Made by a program: the position numbers and the translations under genes | Notes under the pieces: generated by a model | The model's database searches: none | Told to the model about the DNA's origin: nothing | Seen by the model: the letters and a program-made list of their open reading frames with translations, nothing else | Assembly: GCA_013150955.1 (NCBI GenBank) | Contig: JAADJD010000007.1 | Coordinates: 1-22,348 of the forward strand | Reading direction: 5' to 3' | Origin: Calditrichota bacterium | GTDB lineage: Bacteria; Calditrichota; Calditrichia; RBG-13-44-9; J042 | Length of the DNA: 22,348 nucleotides | Part shown: positions 7,020 through 13,266 of the stretch, in pieces | Position numbering within the stretch: position 1 is the stretch's first letter | How the letters are laid out: each line of letters begins with the position of its first letter

Positions 7020-8777
7020 ATGGCCGACCCGAAAAAAGATATTGTGTTGGAGGGGATACCTGCTTCGCCGGGCATTGTCATCGGGCCATGTTTTTTGTAT
7101 CAATATCGTCGAATGGAACCAGAGCCCCGGCGAATTCCAGATAAGCACATCAAAAAAGAATTGCGAAACTTCCGCCAGTCCATCGAAAATGCCAGAAATT
7201 ATATCCAGGAATCCTATGAAAAAGCGCGTCTTCAATATGGGGGAGAAATTCCCCGCATTCTGGAAATCCAGCTGGAAATTTTAAACGATCGTGTCTTTCT
7301 GGATGAAATCGAACAGCTGATTCAAACCGAAAAGTTTAACGCCGCTTATGCCACCTTCCTGGTGTTCTCCAGTAAAAAGGAACAATTGCTGAAGGTGCCG
7401 GATGATTACATGCGAGAACGGGCGCTGGACGTGGCCAATCTAAAATGGCTGGTTCTGGAAAATCTGATGGGTGGGCGTCAGCCCATCGTCTTAAACAAAC
7501 CCGCCATCGTGGTGGCGGATGATCTCAGTCCCGCCGATACGGTGAATCTGCATCAGCAAAAGGTTCTTGGAATTGCCACCAACAAGGGGGGGATCAATTC
7601 CCATACGGTCATTATTGCGCGGGCACTTTCAGTGCCGGCGGTGGTGGGATTGGAACGGATTACCGATTTTGTGCAGCCGGGCCACAAGCTGGTGCTGGAC
7701 GGTTCCCACGGCACGGTGATTGTGAATCCTTCGAGCAAAACGGTTCAGAAATATCAGAAGCGGCGCAACCTCTTTCTTTCTTTAGAAGAAGCGCTAATCA
7801 AGGAGAGCACCAAGGAATCGCGCACGCGCGATGGGCGCCGTATCTTCATTCTGGCCAATATTGAATTCGAAAACGAGATCAAGCAGGTGAAGAAAGTGGG
7901 GGCGGATGGCATCGGCCTGTTCCGTACGGAGGGGATTTACATCAATCGGCACATTCTGCCTTCCGAAGAAGAGCAAACCCAGATTTATCTGAAAGTGGCC
8001 CGGGAAATGTACCCCAAGCCCGTTACCATTCGCACCATCGACATCGGTGGCGATAAGATTTTTCCCCACATCTTTGTGGGGCAGGAACCCAATCCGTTTC
8101 TGGGGTATCGGGCCATTCGTTTTTGTCTGGATCATGCGGACTGCTTTATTTCTCAGTTGCGGGCCATGTTGCGGGCCAATGTAAAGGGGAACGTCCAGGT
8201 CATGATCCCCATGGTCAGCAGTCTGGAAGAGGTGTATCAGGTTAAGGAATTGTTTGAGAAGGCCAAGGCAGAGCTCCGTCAGGAAGGCATCCCTTTTGGC
8301 GAAAACACCCCGCTGGGCATCATGGTGGAAATCCCCTCGGTGGTGACCATGGCGGATGAATTTGCCCGTGAGGTGGATTTCTTTAGCATTGGTACCAACG
8401 ATCTGGTGCAATACACGCTGGCGGTGGATCGCAGCAACGAGCACGTGGCCTATCTCTACTCCCATTTTCATCCGGCCGTGCTGCGGTTGATTAAGGATGC
8501 GGTGGACGCGGCACGGGCCGCAAACATACCGGTGAGCATGTGCGGGGAAATGGCCGGAGATCCGGTGGCAGTTCCGGTGCTCATTGCCATGGGATTGGAT
8601 ACGCTGAGTGCGGCGCATGTGATGATTCCCGAAATGAAGAAAGTGGTGCGCCAGCTGACCGTGGCCGAGTGCGAGGCCATTTACGAGGAAATTCGGCATC
8701 TGAAAACCACGAAAGAGATTAAACGAACGCTGGAGACATTCTTTTCGGAAAAGTTCAAGGATGTGTTTTTTGAGTAG
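7020..8777 (+). CDS. ptsI: PTS Enzyme I (phosphoenolpyruvate-protein phosphotransferase)
   Basis: Enzyme I takes phosphate from phosphoenolpyruvate and passes it to HPr in the cytoplasm. The 585-residue protein is full length. It has an N-terminal HPr-binding helical region, the swivelling phosphohistidine domain with 'GGINSHTVIIARALSVPAVV' (phospho-accepting His195), and the PEP-binding barrel with 'GIGLFRTE' (about 295-305), 'MIPMVSSLEE', 'GIMVEIPS' and 'FFSIGTNDLVQYTLAVDR'. The 'MCGEMAGDP' catalytic cysteine is residue 508. It begins 32 bases after HPr. No Shine-Dalgarno sequence is adjacent (CAGTTAACT precedes ATG), so it may depend on read-through from HPr. It is the last PTS gene, and no clear terminator follows. 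Confidence 0.97.
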   Translation: MADPKKDIVLEGIPASPGIVIGPCFLYQYRRMEPEPRRIPDKHIKKELRNFRQSIENARNYIQESYEKARLQYGGEIPRILEIQLEILNDRVFLDEIEQLIQTEKFNAAYATFLVFSSKKEQLLKVPDDYMRERALDVANLKWLVLENLMGGRQPIVLNKPAIVVADDLSPADTVNLHQQKVLGIATNKGGINSHTVIIARALSVPAVVGLERITDFVQPGHKLVLDGSHGTVIVNPSSKTVQKYQKRRNLFLSLEEALIKESTKESRTRDGRRIFILANIEFENEIKQVKKVGADGIGLFRTEGIYINRHILPSEEEQTQIYLKVAREMYPKPVTIRTIDIGGDKIFPHIFVGQEPNPFLGYRAIRFCLDHADCFISQLRAMLRANVKGNVQVMIPMVSSLEEVYQVKELFEKAKAELRQEGIPFGENTPLGIMVEIPSVVTMADEFAREVDFFSIGTNDLVQYTLAVDRSNEHVAYLYSHFHPAVLRLIKDAVDAARAANIPVSMCGEMAGDPVAVPVLIAMGLDTLSAAHVMIPEMKKVVRQLTVAECEAIYEEIRHLKTTKEIKRTLETFFSEKFKDVFFE

Positions 8778-8921
8778 TGCCGGAGTGTGCGGAGGCCTGC
8801 CATGCCGATCGGACGGAGCGCAAATAAGCTCTTTGAAGGCATACAAAATCGATGGGATTAGAAGAGCAGGCGCTGAACGACGACAAATGAAAGAACATAA
8901 AAATAAGAAAGGAACCGACAC

Positions 8922-9962
8922 ATGCTTGATTACGATCGTTCCAATTTTCTCCGGTTTTTAAACGATTTTCCCCAGCAGCTGACCCATGCCCAAAAACTGG
9001 TTGCCGAAGTGCAACCCCGGTTGGATACCGGACGCATTCGCAATCTGGTGTTTGCCGGGATGGGCGGATCGGCCATTTCTGGCGATCTGTTCATTGCGTA
9101 TGCACTGGACGAGCTGGCGTATCCTGCCCAGGTGAACCGCGAATATTCCCTGCCGGCTTTTGTGGGGGAAGATACCCTCTTTTTTGCCACCAGTTACTCC
9201 GGCAACACCGAAGAAACCCTGACGGCCACGGAAGAAGCGTTCAAACGGGGGGCGCAGATTGTTTGTATTTCTTCGGGTGGGGAGCTGGAAGCGTTTAGCC
9301 AATCCAAAGGCCTGCTTCATATGAAAATTCCGGGGGGATTGCCCCCACGGCAGGCGCTGGGCTACCTCTTTTTCCCGGTACTGTTTTTGTGCGAAAAGCT
9401 GGGACTGATTCGCCCGCGCGAGGAGGAAGTGGATGAAACCCTGAAAATTTTAAATGAATTGCAACGGCGGTTCAATCCCAACGCCAGCCAGGGCCATAAC
9501 TTGCCCAACCACATTGCCCAGTCGCTGTATCACACCATCCCGGTTATTTACACGGCGGTGCCCTACCTGTATCCCATTCCGGTACGCTGGCGCAATCAAT
9601 TTAATGAAAATTCCAAAATCATGGCCTTCAGCAATGTGTTCCCGGAACTCAATCACAACGAGATTATGGGATGGGAAGGCCCTCAGAAGGTGAACCAATT
9701 TTTCCGGGTGGTTCTATTGCGCGATCCGGAAGAGACCCCTCGCAACAAGCAGCGGGTGGAGATCACCAAGGGGATTTTGAAAGACAAGGGCATCCCCATA
9801 CTGGAGGTATTTGCCGAGGGGAAAAGCCGGCTGGCCCGCATGTTTTCTTTAATTTACATTGGGGACTGGGCCAGTTATTACCTGGCCATGATCAACGCCA
9901 AAGATCCCATCAAAATCGATAGCATCACCTTGCTAAAGAAGAAGCTGGCAGAGTTAAAATAA
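8922..9962 (+). CDS. Bifunctional phosphoglucose/phosphomannose isomerase
   Basis: The enzyme interconverts glucose-6-P or mannose-6-P with fructose-6-P. The 346 residues carry an N-terminal SIS domain with 'FAGMGGSAISGDLF' (about 42-55) and 'ATSYSGNTEETLTA' (about 88-101). The C-terminal half has 'NSKIMAFSNVFPELNHNEI', which is diagnostic of the bacterial/archaeal bifunctional PGI/PMI family rather than classical PGI. The start is ATG 8922, with AAAGGAA about ten bases upstream. The 144-base gap from Enzyme I contains nothing I recognise. Its position directly after a mannose-family PTS fits a role in channelling the imported hexose-6-phosphate into glycolysis. Confidence 0.92.
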   Translation: MLDYDRSNFLRFLNDFPQQLTHAQKLVAEVQPRLDTGRIRNLVFAGMGGSAISGDLFIAYALDELAYPAQVNREYSLPAFVGEDTLFFATSYSGNTEETLTATEEAFKRGAQIVCISSGGELEAFSQSKGLLHMKIPGGLPPRQALGYLFFPVLFLCEKLGLIRPREEEVDETLKILNELQRRFNPNASQGHNLPNHIAQSLYHTIPVIYTAVPYLYPIPVRWRNQFNENSKIMAFSNVFPELNHNEIMGWEGPQKVNQFFRVVLLRDPEETPRNKQRVEITKGILKDKGIPILEVFAEGKSRLARMFSLIYIGDWASYYLAMINAKDPIKIDSITLLKKKLAELK

Positions 9963-10075
9963 TTTTGCCGGATTCAATCCCGAAAAAAATGGAAATGGAA
10001 TCGCGGTTTGCGATCCGATGAGGATCGCCGGCCGCGAATTCCCAAAATAACGAACCCCAAAATTCAGGGAGCAAC

Positions 10076-11065
10076 ATGAAGGCAGTCATCCCGGTAGCCG
10101 GTCACGGGCGACGGTTACGTCCCCACACGCTGGTGCGTCCCAAGGTTCTATTACCCCTGGCGGGAAAACCCATCCTAGGATACATTATCGAAAAATTGCT
10201 GGCTGATGGCATCGACGAGCTGGTGTTTATTGTGGGGCACCTGAGGGAGCAGATCCAGGATTACGTTCGCCAGACGTTTCAGGTGAAGGCCCACTTTATC
10301 CATCAGGAAGAAAAGCTGGGATTGGCCCACGCGGTGTTCATGGCCCGCGAGGTGATTCAACCTGAGGAATCGTTTGTGATTGTGTTGGGGGATACCATTT
10401 ATGATGTGGATCTGCGTTCCATCTTCGAAAGCGAATTTACGGCGCTGGGCGTGAAGGAAGTGGACGATCCCCGCCGATTTGGTGTGGCGGTGCTGGATGA
10501 GTTTGGGTTCGTGAAAAAAGTGGTGGAAAAGCCCCAGCGGCTGATCTCGAAACTGGCACTGGTGGGCATCTATTTTATCCGGAAGGCCGAACGGCTGTTC
10601 CTTGCCCTGCAGCAGGTGATGGATCGACACATCATGCTCAATGAAGAATATCAGCTGGCCGATGGATTGCAGTTGATGATTGATCAGGGGGAAAAGATCA
10701 TCGTTTTTAACGTGGAGGGCTGGTACGACTGCGGCGAGAAGAAAACCCTGCTGGAGACGCACCGAACCATTCTGGAAAAGAATCACCCCCGCGCGGAAGG
10801 GGAATTTGCCCACAGCAGCATCATCGAGCCGGTATTCATCCATCCAGACGCAACGGTTGAATATTCGGTCATTGGCCCCTACGTTAGCATCGACAAACAC
10901 TGCCATATCCGCAATGCCGTCATTCGGGACACCATCATCGATCACGATACCGAAATTCAAAATATTGTGCTTTCCCATTCCATTATCGGGCACCACGTGC
11001 GGCTTTGTGGAACGGCGCAAAATATCAACGTGTCCGATCATTCAGAGATCGAAAATATCAAATAA
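10076..11065 (+). CDS. Sugar-1-phosphate nucleotidyltransferase with left-handed beta-helix tail
   Basis: This enzyme joins NTP and a sugar-1-phosphate to make an activated sugar. The N-terminal Rossmann domain has 'PVAGHGRRLRPHTLVRPK' (6-23), a variant of GxGxRxxPxTxxxPK, then 'IVLGDTIYDVDL' near 102-114 with the metal-binding Asp. 'GWYDCGEKKTLLET' is the usual sugar-binding stretch. The last ~80 residues ('HPDATVEYSVIGPYVSIDKH', 'NAVIRDTIID', 'VLSHSIIGHHV') are hexapeptide repeats. The 329-residue length and architecture suit the glucose-1-P thymidylyl- or uridylyltransferase-like group; the precise substrate cannot be assigned. GGGAG lies four bases ahead of ATG. The gene follows the isomerase by 113 bases on the same strand and may draw on the same hexose-phosphate pool. 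Confidence 0.88.
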   Translation: MKAVIPVAGHGRRLRPHTLVRPKVLLPLAGKPILGYIIEKLLADGIDELVFIVGHLREQIQDYVRQTFQVKAHFIHQEEKLGLAHAVFMAREVIQPEESFVIVLGDTIYDVDLRSIFESEFTALGVKEVDDPRRFGVAVLDEFGFVKKVVEKPQRLISKLALVGIYFIRKAERLFLALQQVMDRHIMLNEEYQLADGLQLMIDQGEKIIVFNVEGWYDCGEKKTLLETHRTILEKNHPRAEGEFAHSSIIEPVFIHPDATVEYSVIGPYVSIDKHCHIRNAVIRDTIIDHDTEIQNIVLSHSIIGHHVRLCGTAQNINVSDHSEIENIK

Positions 11066-11079
11066 AAACGTTTATCCCA

Positions 11080-11108
11080 TTGAGAAGAAGTGGGTTTGGA
11101 TGTAATTT
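11080..11108 (+). promoter_or_regulatory. Possible promoter ahead of metK
   Basis: TTGAGA (11080-11085) and TAATTT (11103-11108) are spaced by 17 bases, an ideal gap but a weak -10. They lie 86 bases upstream of the metK start. No SAM riboswitch fold could be recognised in the leader. Confidence 0.25.
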
Positions 11109-11193
11109 ATATTCCCTGGTGGAGAGTGGAGGGAAAACAGATTGTCCGCTATTGGAATAAGAGATCGGTGATGACAGATAACGAGGAGAACCC

Positions 11194-12333
11194 ATGAAAA
11201 CGTACTTATTTTCGTCCGAATCGGTAACCGAGGGGCATCCGGATAAAATTGCGGATCAAATTTCCGATGCGGTACTGGATGCCATTTTGCAGAAAGATCA
11301 GTTTGGTCGGGTAGCCTGCGAGACCTTTGTGACCAACGGTCTGGTAATGATTGGTGGTGAAATCACCACCGAATGTTATGTGGATATTCCGCAGGTGGTT
11401 CGGGATGTGATTCGCGACATCGGGTACACTGATCCTCACTATGGATTTGATTATGAGAGTTGTGCCATTTTAACCAGCATCAATCAACAATCTCCAGACA
11501 TTGCCATTGGTGTGGATCGGGCCGGTGCAGGCGATCAGGGCATGATGTTTGGATACGCTACCAACGAGACGCCAGAACTCATGCCCATGCCCATTCTGCT
11601 GGCCCATCGATTGACCCAGCGCCTGGCTCAGGTGCGTAAGGAAGGGATTGTCCCCTTCTTGCGTCCCGATGGAAAGGCCCAGGTCACCATCAAATACGAA
11701 GATGGCCGACCCGTTTCTGTGAAGAAGGTGGTGGTGTCCACCCAGCATGATGAGGATGTCACCCGGGAGCAGGTGCAGGAGGCCATCGTGGAGGAGGTGG
11801 TCAAGAAGGTTATTCCCAGAGAATTGCGGGCGGAGAAAATTAAGTACTTCATTAATCCCACCGGACGGTTCGTCATCGGTGGCCCCAAGGCCGATACTGG
11901 TTTAACCGGCCGGAAGGTGATTGTGGATACGTACGGTGGGGCGTATTATCACGGGGGCGGATGTTTCAGCGGTAAAGATCCCACAAAAGTGGATCGCTCG
12001 GCTTCCTACTTTGCCCGTTATGTGGCAAAAAACATCGTGGCGGCGGGGTTGGCCGAGCGTTGTGGCATTCAGGTGGCTTACGCCATTGGGGTGGCCGAAC
12101 CGGTCTCCCTGATGATCGAAACCTTTGGTACCAGCAAAGTGCCAGAGGATAAACTGTACCGTGCTGTGGAAAAAGTATTTGATTTTACCCCGAAAGGGAT
12201 GATCACCACCCTGGAGCTGCTGCGTCCCATTTACCGAAAAACAGCGGTGTACGGGCATTTTGGTCGTCAGGATCCGGATTTCACCTGGGAGCGCACAGAC
12301 CGGATTAACGAGCTGCGCAAATTATTGTCCTGA
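11194..12333 (+). CDS. metK: S-adenosylmethionine synthetase
   Basis: MetK makes S-adenosylmethionine from methionine and ATP. All signatures are present in the 379 residues: '[20 protein letters not shown]' (10-29), the ATP-binding hexapeptide GAGDQG (111-116), and the P-loop-like '[17 protein letters not shown]' starting at 254. The usual GGGAFSGKD has Ala at the fourth position; here it is Cys257, a mild and probably tolerated change. The length is normal. A strong GAGGAG lies five bases before ATG. The stop is only ten bases ahead of a tRNA-Sec gene, so the two are probably co-transcribed. Confidence 0.97.
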   Translation: MKTYLFSSESVTEGHPDKIADQISDAVLDAILQKDQFGRVACETFVTNGLVMIGGEITTECYVDIPQVVRDVIRDIGYTDPHYGFDYESCAILTSINQQSPDIAIGVDRAGAGDQGMMFGYATNETPELMPMPILLAHRLTQRLAQVRKEGIVPFLRPDGKAQVTIKYEDGRPVSVKKVVVSTQHDEDVTREQVQEAIVEEVVKKVIPRELRAEKIKYFINPTGRFVIGGPKADTGLTGRKVIVDTYGGAYYHGGGCFSGKDPTKVDRSASYFARYVAKNIVAAGLAERCGIQVAYAIGVAEPVSLMIETFGTSKVPEDKLYRAVEKVFDFTPKGMITTLELLRPIYRKTAVYGHFGRQDPDFTWERTDRINELRKLLS

Positions 12334-12343
12334 AGAACCGATT

Positions 12344-12437
12344 GGAGGTGGATGGGGACTGGTGTCCCTCCCGGCCTTCAAAGCCGCGTGTCCCTGCGAA
12401 ACCGCGGGGAGGTGGGTTCGATTCCCACGCACCTCCG
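12344..12437 (+). tRNA. selC: tRNA-Sec (anticodon TCA)
   Basis: The 94-base sequence folds as a selenocysteine tRNA. The acceptor strand GGAGGTGG pairs with GCACCTCC; seven pairs are good and the eighth is G-G. The D stem has six pairs, GGGGAC/GTCCCT, with a four-base TGGT loop, both hallmarks of tRNA-Sec. The anticodon loop CTTCAAA (12376-12382) carries TCA at 12378-12380, and its stem has four good pairs plus an outer C-C mismatch. A long variable arm, CCCTGCG/CGCGGGG, has an AAAC loop (12392-12409). The T arm is GTGGG-TTCGATT-CCCAC. The discriminator is G and CCA is not encoded. It reads UGA and implies SelA, SelB and SelD elsewhere. No selenoprotein gene is visible in this window. Confidence 0.93.
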
Positions 12438-12450
12438 CTAAAATGATTAA

Positions 12451-12612
12451 CCCAGATCATGCATTAGCCTACGAATTACACGAATTAACACAAATAAAAA
12501 AATGCACTTAATTCTATCTGGATGGAAAATGTTTTCCCGGATATATTCGCTATTTTGTTGATTTTTTCGAATGCATTCGCGTGATTTGTGGTTTAACGCT
12601 TTATTTGGGATT
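12451..12612 (+). repeat. Dispersed palindromic repeat, complete copy
   Basis: The left end is CCCAGATCATGCATTAGCC then TACGAATTACACGAATTAAC; the right end is GAATGCATTCGCGTGATTTG then TGGTTTAACGCTTTATTTGGGAT split around the centre. The orientation is the same as the copies at 1401 and 3178. It begins 13 bases after the tRNA-Sec. Confidence 0.85.
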
Positions 12613-12856
12613 ATTAAGTTTTAACACGGTAAATATTTGTTAAAAATCACGATGACGTATGATTCGATAATCGTATTTTAGGCGGTGAAATTGGTAGCCA
12701 TCCTGAAAATGGATGGAAGACATAACTTTGGTATCACACCTTGCAACATTTTCTGTGTGTGAATCTTGATCCAAAGTAAAAATTATAGGAATCATTTTTG
12801 TGCCATCTTGGCAACCATTTGATCAAATGACCTTGTAAGCGATCTCATCATCATAA
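12613..12856. other. Unique gene-poor stretch between repeats, with a tiny minus-strand ORF pair
   Basis: This 244-base stretch is not part of the repeat. On the minus strand a 51-residue frame runs from ATG at 12795 to TAA at 12640-12642. It ends in a basic, aromatic-rich segment ('HFQDGYQFHRLKYDYRIIRH'). A 20-residue minus-strand frame starting MMMRSLTRSFDQ at about 12853 ends in a TGA that overlaps the ATG at 12795. The ATGA overlap looks like translational coupling, and the C-terminal 'YDYRII' faintly recalls RelE-type toxins, but neither frame has a good ribosome binding site and I recognise no family. It may be a degraded gene remnant or chance. Confidence 0.2.
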
Positions 12857-13207
12857 ACCCGAATCATGCAATAAACTGCGAATCATGAGAGTGAAGCCCA
12901 GAAATATCAATAAAATCGCGAATAAACCTCGAGGCCCATTTTCATCCAGAAATAATCCAATTTATTTTATCCCAGATAATGCATTAAACCGCGAATCACG
13001 CGAATGAACACAAAAAATATCAATAAAATCGCGAATAAACCTCGAAGCGAATTTTCATACAGATCTAAATCAATGGATTTTATTGTTTTTATTTGTGTTA
13101 ATTCGTGCAATTCGTGGTCTAATTTGTGTTAATTCGTGCAATTCGTGGTCTAAAGCACAATTTGGGTTTATATGTTCATTCGTGGTCTTATGCATCATCT
13201 GAGATAA
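12857..13207 (-). repeat. Composite of two or more dispersed repeats in reverse orientation
   Basis: A partial copy (about 12857-12967) and a longer copy (12971-13177) both read as the reverse of the 1401-1565 element: CCCAGATAATGCATTAAACC, then GCGAATCACGCGAATGAACA, then AAAAAATATCAATAAAATCG, and at the far end TTAATTCGTGCAATTCGTGG. An extra terminus (ATTCGTGGTCTTATGCATCA then TCTGAGATA, 13178-13207) closes the block. The internal AATATCAATAAAATCGCGAATAAACCTCGA segment occurs twice, showing that two elements are stacked in the same orientation. Confidence 0.8.
13091..13152 (-). repeat. Perfect 31-bp tandem duplication inside the composite repeat
   Basis: Two identical 31-base units run 13091-13121 and 13122-13152, each beginning ATTTGTGTTAATTCGTGC and ending AATTCGTGGTCTA. 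They duplicate one terminus of the dispersed repeat. Exact identity indicates a recent slip or conversion event. Confidence 0.9.
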
Positions 13208-13266
13208 ACTCGCCAGTTGCGAGTCAACCCAGATGAAAAGGCGAAATTCGAAAACGAAAGGGGGTA

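Noticed and set aside
7794-8921. Long open frame on the minus strand (375 codons) opposite Enzyme I
   Set aside because: It is antisense to well-supported ptsI, rich in His/Arg/Gln typical of shadow frames, and matches no family.
9962-10075. Palindromic-looking GC-rich stretch (GATCGCCGGCCGCGAATTC) as an operator or terminator
   Set aside because: Only short overlapping restriction-like palindromes; no coherent stem, T run or repeat elsewhere in the window.
10175-11041. Long open frame on the minus strand (288 codons) opposite the nucleotidyltransferase
   Set aside because: Shadow of the sense-strand gene, with no domain or ribosome binding site.
11066-11193. SAM riboswitch in the metK leader
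   Set aside because: A GGTGGAGAGTGGAGGGA string resembles part of a SAM-I core, but the closing P1 helix, the kink-turn and the GCAACC segment are absent, and the leader is too short.
12857-13207. Repeat-rich block as a CRISPR array
   Set aside because: The repeated strings are degenerate, differ in length and spacing, and occur as inverted termini of one element; there are no uniform spacers.
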